Shown here: positions 8,205 to 16,579 of the stretch, in pieces
Layout of the letters: the number at the start of each line of letters is the position of its first letter
Position numbering within the stretch: the first letter of the stretch is position 1
Assembly (NCBI GenBank): GCA_001871925.1
Contig: MNWZ01000046.1
Location: 1-41,812, forward strand
Direction of reading: 5' to 3'
Source: Zetaproteobacteria bacterium CG1_02_53_45
Lineage (GTDB): Bacteria > Pseudomonadota > Zetaproteobacteria > Mariprofundales > Mariprofundaceae
DNA: 41,812 nucleotides
Position numbers and translations under genes: made by a program
The notes under the pieces: model-generated
Databases searched by the model: none
The model's input: only the letters and a program-made list of their open reading frames with translations
Told to the model about the DNA's origin: nothing

Positions 8205-8482
8205 GCAACTGCTCCTTATGGCTTATTGATCACTTCAAACCAAACTACCAATTAAATTCAACGGTGGCGATGAGGCGCTTTGCGCTGATGATCTGAAAAG
8301 AGGGGGTGGGGCGTGGAGGCGCTGCAGGGTTTCAGCGTATCGATGCACGTTTGCACGGCTGCCATCCAATAGACATCAGTATGGCTTTGCTGGTAACAGG
8401 CTCCTGTAGTCAGTCATAAAGATTCTTTCCTGTGCGCAGCAAAGAGATGCAGCGGATGCCGGTATTTTGCATGTAGCGGAAA

Positions 8483-8980
8483 TTAGCGGCGTGGGTTTGA
8501 GTCTTCTCTTTGACTTTCCAGATGGTCGAGCAGGGCTTCGGCATTGCCGACCAGCATCAGGTAGGCATCTTCAAAACCGTGAGCACCGCCGTAGTAGGGG
8601 TCCGGCACATCGGGGATATTCACGGGGTTTTCAAACTGGCGCATCATCAGGATGCGTGATTCAGGCACGCCCATAAGCAGCAGATTGCGGCGGTTGTCTG
8701 CATCCATGGCAATCAGCCAGTCCCATTTATGGCAGTTGTGTGCAGTGATCTGCTGGGCGCGGTGGCGGCTGAGATCCAGCCCCTTTTCTTTCGCCTTGCT
8801 GGCCGAACGCGGATCGGCAGGGCCGCCGACATGCCAGTCACCGGTACCGGCGGACTCGATATGGTAGTGATGTAAACCTCTGCGGGTCGCGACATCTTTC
8901 ACCACAATCTCGGCAAGAGGCGAGCGGCAGATGTTGCCGAGACAGACAAACAGAAGTCGTATTTTCTGCTTTTCAGACAT
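8483..8980 (-). CDS. low-molecular-weight protein-tyrosine phosphatase
   Basis: 165 aa, cytoplasmic. The P-loop VCLGNICRSP (residues about 12-21) holds the catalytic cysteine and arginine, and DVPDPYYGG near residue 126 holds the general-acid aspartate. Family members dephosphorylate protein tyrosines; in bacteria they often act on tyrosine kinases of polysaccharide export, but no such kinase is visible here. Its start overlaps the end of tsaB by eight bases, so it is the last gene of the galU-tsaB-phosphatase unit. The link to galU, which makes UDP-glucose, weakly suggests a cell-envelope role. Confidence 0.92.
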   Translation of the reverse strand: MSEKQKIRLLFVCLGNICRSPLAEIVVKDVATRRGLHHYHIESAGTGDWHVGGPADPRSASKAKEKGLDLSRHRAQQITAHNCHKWDWLIAMDADNRRNLLLMGVPESRILMMRQFENPVNIPDVPDPYYGGAHGFEDAYLMLVGNAEALLDHLESQREDSNPRR

Positions 8981-9629
8981 GCAGGTTTTTCTCCGCCTGT
9001 GAACGTTGTAAATAGACCGGTTGCGGATAAACCGGCAGTTGGGCTATGACTGATTCGGAGAGCATATACTCGGCTTCAGACAGCAGTGCTGCCGAGCGCG
9101 GAATGAGCAGGTCGAGCCGCTGCCAGCCTTGCATATCGACAGCCGGATTATTGTGGCAGACAAACCGGCTCGCTTCAAAGCCGGCAACGTCATGCCAGCT
9201 CAGGCAGCGGTCTGCTTCGATGTTCTCGCCTGCAGCATAACGGCCGGCAAATGCTTCGCCGGCTCTGGCGTCTTCGATGACCCAGAGCGGTTCGGAGGTG
9301 ATGACCTGTCTGGCTGTAATGGCCAGGGAAGAGAGATGCAGAATCGGCAGTTTCATTTCACTGTTGATGCCGGCCAAAGTAGCGGCCGCAATGCGCAGGC
9401 CGGTAAATGCGCCGGGTCCTGCACCTAGTGCAAGCAGGTCCAGTTCATTCCAGCTTAGTCCGGCCTGAGCAAGCAGGTCAGCCAGTATCGGCACTATCGT
9501 GGTTGAGCGTGTTTTGCCGTGGTCTGTGTGATTGGGGCGGGATAAAAACGGTTCGCCATTGCACAGCACGGCAGCGGAGATTTCACCGAATGCCGTGTCC
9601 AGTGCCAGAATATTCAGACTATTGTTCAC
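8973..9629 (-). CDS. tsaB: tRNA threonylcarbamoyladenosine synthesis protein TsaB
   Basis: 218 aa with the ASKHA fold. TsaB pairs with TsaD and, together with TsaE, transfers the threonylcarbamoyl group to A37 of ANN-decoding tRNAs. Seen here: ILALDTAFGEISAAV at the N-terminus, the strongly conserved LLALGAGPGAFTGLRIA block (about residues 66-82) and the dimerisation helix that follows. It starts with GTG and overlaps the galU stop by four bases (GTGA). The companion step, TsaC, is encoded about 4 kb away at 13531-14091; tsaD and tsaE are not in the window. Confidence 0.93.
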   Translation of the reverse strand: MNNSLNILALDTAFGEISAAVLCNGEPFLSRPNHTDHGKTRSTTIVPILADLLAQAGLSWNELDLLALGAGPGAFTGLRIAAATLAGINSEMKLPILHLSSLAITARQVITSEPLWVIEDARAGEAFAGRYAAGENIEADRCLSWHDVAGFEASRFVCHNNPAVDMQGWQRLDLLIPRSAALLSEAEYMLSESVIAQLPVYPQPVYLQRSQAEKNLHV

Positions 9630-10486
9630 AGGTATTCTTTCAGTGCCTTGCGCAGGGACGGTCCATATTCTTCATGTTGCATGCCGAGAATGGCATTGGC
9701 CAATAAAAAGCCTTCCGGGCTGCCTGCATCAAAACGTTGCCCCTGCAGCCGGACGCCATATACAGGTTCTTCGCGCGCCAGCATGGCGATGGCATCGGTC
9801 AACTGGATTTCGTTTCCCCGACCGGGTTTAACGTCATGTAACAGTTCCATCAGTCGCGGTGTGAAGACATATCGCCCCATCATGGCAAGGTTGGATGGGG
9901 CATCTTTTGCAGAGGGTTTTTCAACCATGTCGGTCAGTCGCATCAGTCCGTTTTCTTCAACATAAGCGACAATGCCGTATTTGTGAATCTGCTCTTCAGG
10001 CACTTCAATCAGGCCAATGACCGAACACCCGGTCTGTTCGTAGACCTCGGCCAGCTGGCGCATGGCCGGTTTTTCATTGATGATCAACTCATCGGCCAGT
10101 GAGACACCAAAGGGTTCATCGTTGATCCAGTGGTCGGCGCAGAGTACGGCATGACCCAGACCCAGAGCGCGCTTCTGTCGCACATAGATCACTTCGGCCA
10201 TGTTGGAAACACGCGAAACAATATTATACAGCTTATCTTTGCCGGCCTGCTGCAGGGTCAGCTCCAGACCTACGGATACATCGAAATGATCTTCCACCGA
10301 GCGCTTGCCGCGGCCTGTGATCATAATGATCTGGTCCATGCCGGCTGCCAGAGCCTCTTCAACGCCATATTGAATCAGCGGCTTGTCGACGATGGTCAAC
10401 ATCTCTTTCGGCGTAGCTTTGGTGGCCGGCAGGAAACGGGTTCCGCTTCCTGCCGCCGGGAAAATAATTTTGCGTAATGGTTTCAT
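9626..10486 (-). CDS. galU: UTP-glucose-1-phosphate uridylyltransferase
   Basis: GalU makes UDP-glucose for lipopolysaccharide and other envelope sugars. The start at 10486 gives 286 aa and has AAGGGG about ten bases upstream; an upstream in-frame ATG 14 codons earlier sits on the promoter. The nucleotide-binding loop is PAAGSGTRFLPATKATPKEM at residues about 10-29, and MVEKP and RYVF are present in the sugar-binding half. FDAGSPEGFLLAN near the C-terminus is typical of the bacterial GalU family. Its stop overlaps the tsaB start. Transcription probably begins at the extended -10 promoter just upstream. Confidence 0.96.
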   Translation of the reverse strand: MKPLRKIIFPAAGSGTRFLPATKATPKEMLTIVDKPLIQYGVEEALAAGMDQIIMITGRGKRSVEDHFDVSVGLELTLQQAGKDKLYNIVSRVSNMAEVIYVRQKRALGLGHAVLCADHWINDEPFGVSLADELIINEKPAMRQLAEVYEQTGCSVIGLIEVPEEQIHKYGIVAYVEENGLMRLTDMVEKPSAKDAPSNLAMMGRYVFTPRLMELLHDVKPGRGNEIQLTDAIAMLAREEPVYGVRLQGQRFDAGSPEGFLLANAILGMQHEEYGPSLRKALKEYL

Positions 10487-10518
10487 AATGGTTGGCCCCT
10501 TATCCGATAAGTTGCCTG

Positions 10519-10527
10519 AGTATAACA
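10519..10527 (-). promoter_or_regulatory. extended -10 promoter of galU
   Basis: The minus strand reads TGTTATACT, an extended -10 (TGnTATACT), placing a start of transcription about 25 bases before the galU ATG. No good -35 is seen, as often for extended -10 promoters. Two copies of ATCAGGTCAG (10542-10551 and 10559-10568) lie just upstream; the second overlaps the end of ccsA. Confidence 0.45.
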
Positions 10528-10559
10528 TATTGTCGCGATAAATCAGGTCAGACGACAGA

Positions 10560-11801
10560 TCAGGTCAGGCGACCGTAAGAGTGCAGGCCTGAAAGGTACA
10601 TGTTTACACCCAGGAAGCAGAACACGGTAACCAGGAAGCCTGCTACAGCCCACCAGGCCAGAGCCTTGCCGTGCCAGCCGTGTGAAACGCGGGCATGCAG
10701 GTAGGCTCCGTAGACCAGCCAGACGATCAGTGCCCAGGTCTCTTTAGGATCCCATGACCAGTAACCGCCCCAGGCTTCTGCTGCCCATGCGGCACCGAGA
10801 ATGGTGGCCAGGGTAAAGGCGGGGAAACCAACTGCGACTGATTTATACGCCAGTTGATCAAGTTGTTCCAGTGAAGGGAAGACATTCAGCATCTTCGAGT
10901 TGCTGCCCTTTTCTTCCATACGGTGGCGGACCAGATAGGCCATGCCTGCAGCGCAGGCAACGGCAAAAGCACCGTAACCGACAAAGTTCATCGGCACATG
11001 GATCTTCATCCAGTAGGACTGCAGGGCGGGCACCAGCGGTTTGATGTCGGCCTGGCCGACCGAGTCCAGCCAGATACCGAAGAACACACCGGCAGAAACC
11101 AGCAGCATGACGAATGCGCCCATGCCCTTGGCCTGATAGCGACGTTCAAAGGAGAGGTAAACGGCTGCTGTAATCATGAACAGTACGATAAATACTTCAT
11201 ACAGGTTGGAAACCGGCGCATGACCGATTTCGACATCAATCATGTAGGATTCGTGCCAGCGCAGCAGCAGGGCGGTGCCACCGGCATAAATGCCGAAGTA
11301 GGCCGAGCCTGTGGCAATGCGGCCGATGAAGTTTTCCGGTGCAAACAGATAGGCGATATAAGCCACGGCCGAGAAGATAAATACTATATTCATGGCCATG
11401 ATGATGTTGCCGGCAATCAGGTTGGACTGGTCTTCATAGGAAATCTGACTGGCCGCCGGTTCAAACAGTGCGGCAATGGAGGCGAGAATCACCATCAGCA
11501 GCGCACCGTCCAGCCATGGTACGGTGTTCGGTGCTACGCGTCCTTCCAGCATGGACGGTTTCATGGTGGAGAGTGTGGCGGCAAGTCCCGTGCCGATCAG
11601 CGCACCTGTACCGCCCCAGATCAAGCCCTGTATGCTCAAAATCTGGTAGAGGAAGGCATCTTCGTTATAACCGCCGGTGCCGTACATGGCCATGGCGCCG
11701 AGGCCTAGCGACATGCCGATATAGGCGTAAAAGCGCGTCAGAGCCCAGCGGCCCTGGTTCATACCCGCCATGATCGAAATTTCAGCTGTGGTTGCACTCA
11801 T
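10560..11801 (-). CDS. ccsA: cytochrome c biogenesis protein CcsA (ResC)
   Basis: 413-aa polytopic membrane protein of System II cytochrome c maturation. With ResB it moves haem across the membrane and attaches it to CXXCH motifs in the periplasm. The tryptophan-rich haem-handling motif is in EAWGGYWSWDPKETWALIVW (near residue 340) and conserved histidines flank it (KIHVPMNFVGYGAF before, HARVSHGWHG after). About eight or more hydrophobic segments are visible, with an N-terminal extension compared with the shortest family members. Its start overlaps the resB stop by four bases. Its presence means the organism makes periplasmic c-type cytochromes, fitting a respiratory or metal-oxidising life style. 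Confidence 0.93.
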   Translation of the reverse strand: MSATTAEISIMAGMNQGRWALTRFYAYIGMSLGLGAMAMYGTGGYNEDAFLYQILSIQGLIWGGTGALIGTGLAATLSTMKPSMLEGRVAPNTVPWLDGALLMVILASIAALFEPAASQISYEDQSNLIAGNIIMAMNIVFIFSAVAYIAYLFAPENFIGRIATGSAYFGIYAGGTALLLRWHESYMIDVEIGHAPVSNLYEVFIVLFMITAAVYLSFERRYQAKGMGAFVMLLVSAGVFFGIWLDSVGQADIKPLVPALQSYWMKIHVPMNFVGYGAFAVACAAGMAYLVRHRMEEKGSNSKMLNVFPSLEQLDQLAYKSVAVGFPAFTLATILGAAWAAEAWGGYWSWDPKETWALIVWLVYGAYLHARVSHGWHGKALAWWAVAGFLVTVFCFLGVNMYLSGLHSYGRLT

Positions 11802-13516
11802 ATATTGTTGCTCCCTTTGTTTTTGTGATGGCTGAACTCTTCATCAAGTTTTGTGAACAGATCGTTAAAGGTTTGCTTAAAAGCCAGTTGGTTACGGTTG
11901 GTTAAACCCGCAAGCGTTATGTGTGATACGCCATCTGCAGAACGGATAACCAGCCACAGTTTGCGATGTGGCAGGTAGAACATGATGCACAGGCCGATGA
12001 CCAGAATGGCACTGCCGACCCAGACGATGTTCATGCCCGGATCCTTGGCCAGCTGCAGGCCTGTGTAATACACATGGTTAAAATCGTCGAGCATGGGAAT
12101 AATCGGCCATGGCAGCTGCGGCAGCATGCGTACGGCCTGCAGCGTGCGCACGCCCATATTCTGGAAGTCATCCGGACGGTCGGTGCCGAATACATCGGTC
12201 AGGGCAAGTTTGAATGCCTGCAGATTGGCCTTTTCACTTTGTGTGCCCTGTTGTTCATTCATGCGGCTCAGGAAGGCGTGATAGAGCTGCCACTCTTTCG
12301 GATTGGTCAGGTCAATGCCGAGCGATACCGGCTGATAATCTTTGCTGTCACCGGTGAGTGATACCATCATCCATGAGCCCTGATTGTTGCCATCTGCATC
12401 AATGTACGGGTTCATGTACGCCTTGATCTTGACCGGCTTGAGCCCTTCGCCGCGCAGGATATATTCAATCGACGGTCCGATATCCTTGAACTTTTTCTCG
12501 CCGAACTTTTCGGCAATATTCTCGACGTTGTATGGCCTGAAGTCGGTTACCTCGATGGCCAGACCTGTCTCCGGGTCATTCAGGGTTTTATAAACCTGAG
12601 TGGATGCCAGACGTGTTTTTTGCGAGCCGTCCATCTGATAGAACTTGAATGTTACATCCGAGCCGCCATCGCCGAAGCTGGCCTGATAGATATAAACGCC
12701 TTTGTAATAGAGCGGTTCATTCACGATGATGTCGCTGGTCAGCATCTCCTTGCCATCTTCAAGTATGGTCAGGTTGCTGCGGAATTCTTTCGGTGCGCCG
12801 GTCTGGAAGAAGTCGATGTTAAAGGTGTTGCAGCGTACCTGAAACGGCATGTCGAGATAGGCGGTTTCAGTGCCCTGTGAAAAGGTGATGGTTTTCTCCA
12901 TTTTGCCTTCCGGAACACCCATGTTGCCGCGGAAACCGAACTGTACGCTGACAAGGCCGCCGATCAGAATCACCAGGATGGCGGTATGTACGGAGATATA
13001 CCCCCATTTGTGGTTACGGCCCTTGTCGGCGCGGATATAGGTGGTGCCATCCTGCTCGACTGCAGAAACTTCCCAGCCGTGCAGAGGTTTTTTGAATGCC
13101 GCCTGCAGGGCGTCGACGGGTGTGTCGGCTGCCAGGCGCCACTGTTTCCTGAGTTCCATGCGTTTGAGAGAACGCTCATTGAGTGTGCCCTTGCGGTTGC
13201 GCATCTCCTTGAGCATTTTGGGCACATTGCGCCACAGGCATGCGGTAAGCGAGAGCATGAGGAATCCGAGTATGCTGAGGAACCACCATGTGTGATACAT
13301 ATCGAACAGTCCGAGGGCGCGGAACAGCCAGTACCACAACGGGCCGAACTGGTTCAGATAATCGGCCTGATCCTGATTCTGCAACAGGACAGTGCCAATG
13401 ACTGAGGCGATGGAAAGTACCATCAGTAGAATAACGGCCAGCGACATGGAACCCAGTCGTTGCCAGAGCTGTTTGATTAGATCGGAAAATGCATTCATGG
13501 CCGGCATGTTAGCCAT
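11798..13516 (-). CDS. resB: cytochrome c biogenesis protein ResB (Ccs1)
   Basis: 572 aa. Three N-terminal membrane helices (about residues 20-105, including SMSLAVILLMVLSIASVIG and WWFLSILGFLMLSLTAC) and a fourth near residue 175 precede a large periplasmic domain; a last helix lies near 505-525 (IVWVGSAILVIGLCIMFYLP). This is the ResB/Ccs1 layout, with the conserved WWF..L and RNxP segments. It forms the System II synthetase with CcsA. Four in-frame ATGs cluster at the start (13516 to 13498) without a strong ribosome binding site, so the exact N-terminus is uncertain by up to six residues. tsaC ends 14 bases upstream. Confidence 0.93.
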   Translation of the reverse strand: MANMPAMNAFSDLIKQLWQRLGSMSLAVILLMVLSIASVIGTVLLQNQDQADYLNQFGPLWYWLFRALGLFDMYHTWWFLSILGFLMLSLTACLWRNVPKMLKEMRNRKGTLNERSLKRMELRKQWRLAADTPVDALQAAFKKPLHGWEVSAVEQDGTTYIRADKGRNHKWGYISVHTAILVILIGGLVSVQFGFRGNMGVPEGKMEKTITFSQGTETAYLDMPFQVRCNTFNIDFFQTGAPKEFRSNLTILEDGKEMLTSDIIVNEPLYYKGVYIYQASFGDGGSDVTFKFYQMDGSQKTRLASTQVYKTLNDPETGLAIEVTDFRPYNVENIAEKFGEKKFKDIGPSIEYILRGEGLKPVKIKAYMNPYIDADGNNQGSWMMVSLTGDSKDYQPVSLGIDLTNPKEWQLYHAFLSRMNEQQGTQSEKANLQAFKLALTDVFGTDRPDDFQNMGVRTLQAVRMLPQLPWPIIPMLDDFNHVYYTGLQLAKDPGMNIVWVGSAILVIGLCIMFYLPHRKLWLVIRSADGVSHITLAGLTNRNQLAFKQTFNDLFTKLDEEFSHHKNKGSNNI

Positions 13517-13530
13517 TCATGCAGGTCTCG

Positions 13531-14091
13531 TCATGAGCGAATCGTAGTGGAATCATTGCGCCATACACGCAAAATTGATGAGGCATTGCCTGATCCGGGC
13601 AGGCCGGGCAGTCGCGAATTCAGAAACCTGTGCATCCGCATACAGGTTTTGCGTGATACTTCTAACGGTTTTCCACCCTTGCGATTCAGGCTGCTGGAGA
13701 GCAGCAGGCCGCCGCAGGCGCGGGCCAGACGGCGGGTTTGCGCGGATGCATCAACGCGTATCGCCATGCGGCTTTTGTTATAACACTGTTTGCTTAAGCC
13801 CGGTTTGGCCGGAACAATGATGGTTACGGCACCCGGCCAGGAGCTTCTGATCAGTTTGCGCAGGTGCGGTGAGAAAAACCGTATCTGTTGCAGGGCTGTT
13901 TTTTGCGAGTCGGCCAGCAGCAGGAACGGCCCCGGCCGTTGTTTAAAGCGGCAGAGACGATTGATGGCTTGAGTGGAGCGCGGGTTGGCGGCAACACCGG
14001 GCAGGGTGGCGGTATGATGGGCGAGCAGGCCTCCACCTTTGAGTACAGTTGCCGCTCTTAAAGCCGCCAGTTTTGCCGTGGTGGCAGACAT
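13531..14091 (-). CDS. tsaC: Sua5/YciO/YrdC-family protein, divergent TsaC
   Basis: 186 aa. TsaC makes threonylcarbamoyl-AMP from threonine, bicarbonate and ATP for tRNA t6A. Retained features are the KQRPGPFLLLAD segment (family KxRxxxxPxxxxx), the SSWPGAVTIIVPAK segment and SSSLNRKGGKPLE. The first motif, normally PTETVYGL, reads LAHHTATLPGVAANP here, so the threonine-binding entry loop is unusual. The C-terminus is basic and poorly conserved. It lies between purE (8-base gap) and resB in one tight run. A threonylcarbamoyl-AMP synthase role is likely because tsaB is nearby, but a YciO-like or other RNA-binding role cannot be excluded. Confidence 0.75.
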   Translation of the reverse strand: MSATTAKLAALRAATVLKGGGLLAHHTATLPGVAANPRSTQAINRLCRFKQRPGPFLLLADSQKTALQQIRFFSPHLRKLIRSSWPGAVTIIVPAKPGLSKQCYNKSRMAIRVDASAQTRRLARACGGLLLSSSLNRKGGKPLEVSRKTCMRMHRFLNSRLPGLPGSGNASSILRVWRNDSTTIRS

Positions 14092-14099
14092 GGTTCGTC

Positions 14100-14570
14100 T
14101 CAGGCGGACAGGATCGCCTCAGCCTGTGCAGTCCGGTCGGCTTTCAGTTTCACTGTCAGTTCTTCATCATTCTGGGCCAGTATCTGTACGGCCAGCAGTC
14201 CTGCATTTTTCGCAGCGTTAATGCCGACAGTCGCAACCGGAAGGCCCGGTGGCATCATGACCGTGGAGAGCAGGGCATCTTCACCATTGAGCGGTCCGGA
14301 AGCAATCGGCACACCGATCACCGGTTTGACGGTTTTTGAACAGACCACGCCTGCCAGATGTGCAGCCATACCGGCGGCACAGATGAATACTTTACAGCCT
14401 GCAGCTTCGGCCTCTTTTACGGCAGCAACGGTCGCTTCCGGTGTGCGGTGGGCTGAGCGCACCATGGTTTTGTAGCTGACGCCGAACTCTTCGAGCACGG
14501 CTTCTGTCTTCTGCATGATCTGCATGTCGTTGGCACTGCCCATCAGTATCAATACTTTAATCGCTTCCAT
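14100..14570 (-). CDS. purE: N5-carboxyaminoimidazole ribonucleotide mutase
   Basis: PurE (class I) turns N5-CAIR into CAIR in purine synthesis. 156 aa, a normal length. Visible motifs are LILMGSANDMQIMQK at the N-terminus, RSAHRTPEA (the catalytic histidine loop), CAAGMAAHLAGVVCSKT and PVIGVPIASG. The C-terminal helix with AAKNAGLLAVQILA is also typical. purD lies 86 bases upstream on the same strand and purH further away at 25389-26942, so three purine genes sit in this window in two places. purK, which usually accompanies class I PurE, is not seen here. Confidence 0.96.
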   Translation of the reverse strand: MEAIKVLILMGSANDMQIMQKTEAVLEEFGVSYKTMVRSAHRTPEATVAAVKEAEAAGCKVFICAAGMAAHLAGVVCSKTVKPVIGVPIASGPLNGEDALLSTVMMPPGLPVATVGINAAKNAGLLAVQILAQNDEELTVKLKADRTAQAEAILSA

Positions 14571-14581
14571 GATCTAAACCT

Positions 14582-14655
14582 CTTTCACCGCAGAGGGCGC
14601 AAAGTTCCGCAAAGGAAAAACAATGATCCCTTTGTGTTCCGTCGCGATCTCTGTG
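14582..14655 (-). repeat. purD-purE spacer with a CACAGAG/CTCTG-type imperfect inverted repeat
   Basis: The spacer on the minus strand begins CACAGAGATCGCGACG and ends TTTGCGCCCTCTGCGGTGAA. Its two ends pair imperfectly (CACAGAG with CTCTGCG; ACACAAAG with CTTTGCGC). It looks like the CACAGAGxxCACAGAG...CTCTGTGG intergenic sequences common in environmental bacteria. Only one copy is present in this window, so its repeat status is inference. Confidence 0.4.
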
Positions 14656-14656
14656 T

Positions 14657-15937
14657 TTATATGTTTTCTTCGCGGGCTACGGCGCGGTAGCCGATGTCGC
14701 GGCGATAAAAGCCGCCCGGCCACTGCAGTTTTTCCAGTGCTGTATAAACGATCTGCTGCGCCTGTTTTACCGTTGGCGCTACGGCAGTAACGCCGAGTAC
14801 GCGGCCGCCGCTGTTAACGATGACCCCGTCTTTCTCCGCCGTACCGGCATGAAAAACGGTTGTGCCTGCCGCTTCCACGGCATCGAGTCCGCCAATGGCC
14901 TGGCCCTTGTCAAAGTTTGTCGGATAACCGTCGGAAGTGACCACTACGCAAAGCGCCGTACCCTCTTCCCACTCCAGTTCTACCCCTTCGAGCTGACGGT
15001 TGGCCGCAGCCAGCAGCACTGTGCCCAGATCGGATTTAAGCCTGCTCATCAAAGGCTGGCACTCCGGATCACCGAAACGAACATTGAATTCCAGAGTCTT
15101 CGGGCCGTCTGCAGTGAGCATCACACCGGCATACAGGGTGCCGATAAATTCCGCACCCTTCTTTTTCAGGGCGGCAATGATCGGTCGGGCAATGGTTTCC
15201 AGTACGATTTCAGCCACATCATCGGTTACGCAGGGAGCCGGGGAGTAAGCACCCATACCGCCGGTGTTGGGGCCTTTGTCACCATCGAGCAGCGCCTTGT
15301 GATCCTGTGATGATGCCATCGGCAGAATCGTGTCGCCGGAGACGATGAACAGGCAGGAGGCCTCTTCGCCCACCAGACACTCTTCAATCACCACCTGTGA
15401 TCCGGCTTCACCGAATGAGTTGCCGGCCAGCATGTCGCGTACGGCATCAATCGCCTCTTTCTCGGTTTGGGCCACGATCACGCCCTTGCCTGCAGCAAGG
15501 CCGGATGCCTTGACCACAATCGGCGCACCCCATGAGCGGATGGTGTCAACCGCTTCTTTGACATCGACATGCACTTCAAAACGGGCAGTCGGTACACCGG
15601 CCTCATGCATCAGGCGCTTGGAGAATGATTTGCTGCCCTCAAGATTTGCGGCGGCTTTATCCGGCCCGTACACGGGAAAACCTTCTTCACGCAATTGGTT
15701 GCCCAGTCCCAGCACCAGCGGTACTTCAGGGCCGATCACAACCAGATCAGGCTTTTCCGCTTTGGCCAACTTCATCAGTCCGTTGATATCCTCGGCATCC
15801 ACATTGACGCAGCGCGCCTCGCGCTTGATGCCCGGGTTGCCCGGTGCGCAAACCACTTCACTGACCGAGGCCGAACGTTTGAGCTTCCAGCACAGTGCAT
15901 GTTCGCGACCGCCGCCGCCGACTACCAGAACTTTCAT
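14657..15937 (-). CDS. purD: phosphoribosylamine-glycine ligase
   Basis: PurD couples phosphoribosylamine and glycine with ATP in purine synthesis. The start at 15937 (MKVLVVGGGGREHAL) follows GGAGT; the ATG six codons upstream is less likely. 426 aa, usual length. Domain order is the N-terminal Rossmann-like domain (VGGGGREHALCWKL, GPEVPLVLG), the ATP-grasp core (IVVKASGLAAGKGVIVA, then IEECLVGEEAS, GPNTGGMGAYSPAP), and the catalytic end FNVRFGDPECQPLM. The conserved ending with ALEKLQWPGGFYRRDIG is present. Probable first gene of a purD-purE-tsaC-resB-ccsA run. Confidence 0.96.
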   Translation of the reverse strand: MKVLVVGGGGREHALCWKLKRSASVSEVVCAPGNPGIKREARCVNVDAEDINGLMKLAKAEKPDLVVIGPEVPLVLGLGNQLREEGFPVYGPDKAAANLEGSKSFSKRLMHEAGVPTARFEVHVDVKEAVDTIRSWGAPIVVKASGLAAGKGVIVAQTEKEAIDAVRDMLAGNSFGEAGSQVVIEECLVGEEASCLFIVSGDTILPMASSQDHKALLDGDKGPNTGGMGAYSPAPCVTDDVAEIVLETIARPIIAALKKKGAEFIGTLYAGVMLTADGPKTLEFNVRFGDPECQPLMSRLKSDLGTVLLAAANRQLEGVELEWEEGTALCVVVTSDGYPTNFDKGQAIGGLDAVEAAGTTVFHAGTAEKDGVIVNSGGRVLGVTAVAPTVKQAQQIVYTALEKLQWPGGFYRRDIGYRAVAREENI

Positions 15938-16066
15938 AACTAACTCCATATTCATGAGGCTGACGGATTGTCAGTCTTCCGATGGGCGAACAATAACAAG
16001 GTTATGCAGTTTGTGCAGGTGTTGAATGTGCAGGGAGCCGCTGGAGCAGTAAAATTAAGCCGGGCG

Positions 16067-16579
16067 TTAAGTCCTGCTGATGGCGGTCAGAATGCCGCGA
16101 ATGATATCTGTCGGCTCAGGCGGGCAACCGTGAATCACCACGTCAACCGGAATGATATCCGCTACAGCTCCGGCAATGGCATAGTTGTTCTTGCCGAAGA
16201 CGCCGCAGTTGGCTGCACAATCGCCCATGGCTACCACCAGAGATGGTTTAGGCATGGCTTCATAAGTCATTATAAGGGCCGTTTCCATATTGCGGGTTAC
16301 AGGGCCCGTGACCAGCAACATATCGGCAAAACGGGGGCTGGCGGTAAAATGGATACCATAACGCTCAATATCGTAGTAGCAGTTGTTGGTGGCATGGATT
16401 TCCAGTTCGCAACCGTTACAGGAACCGGCATCAACAGCGCGGATGGCCAGTGATCCCCGGAACCGTTTTTTGATGGCGGCTTCCAGCTCCGGGCCGACAG
16501 TTTCAATCTGTTCTCCGGCTTCGGCCAGTACTTCGCTTTTGACGCCGGTAAACAGGGCTTTTTTCAGTATACGTAACAT
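16067..16579 (-). CDS. Ehr/hydrogenase-4-like small subunit (HyfI/NuoB-like)
   Basis: 170-aa cytoplasmic-side iron-sulfur subunit. Cysteines at 54 and 57 (AGSCNGCELEIHA), 121 and 125 (MGDCAANCGVFG) and 152 (HGCPPEP) match the NuoB/HyfI pattern for one 4Fe-4S cluster, using CxxC instead of the adjacent CC of NuoB. It is the last gene of the operon; its start overlaps the large-subunit stop by one base. So the cluster can still carry electrons even though the partner large subunit has no nickel site. There is no hydrogenase maturation gene or extra ferredoxin subunit nearby. Confidence 0.9.
   Translation of the reverse strand: MLRILKKALFTGVKSEVLAEAGEQIETVGPELEAAIKKRFRGSLAIRAVDAGSCNGCELEIHATNNCYYDIERYGIHFTASPRFADMLLVTGPVTRNMETALIMTYEAMPKPSLVVAMGDCAANCGVFGKNNYAIAGAVADIIPVDVVIHGCPPEPTDIIRGILTAISRT

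Noticed and set aside
8205-8482. A gene or RNA in the 278-base gap between tag and the phosphatase gene
   Set aside because: No frame with a ribosome binding site and no tRNA-like fold was seen; short frames there are not supported.
10542-10568. Direct repeats ATCAGGTCAG near the galU promoter as an operator
   Set aside because: Only two 10-base copies, one partly inside the ccsA coding end; too little to call a regulatory site, so only mentioned with the promoter.
10923-11708. 261-codon open frame on the plus strand opposite ccsA
   Set aside because: Antisense shadow of ccsA with His/Gln-rich composition and no recognisable domain.
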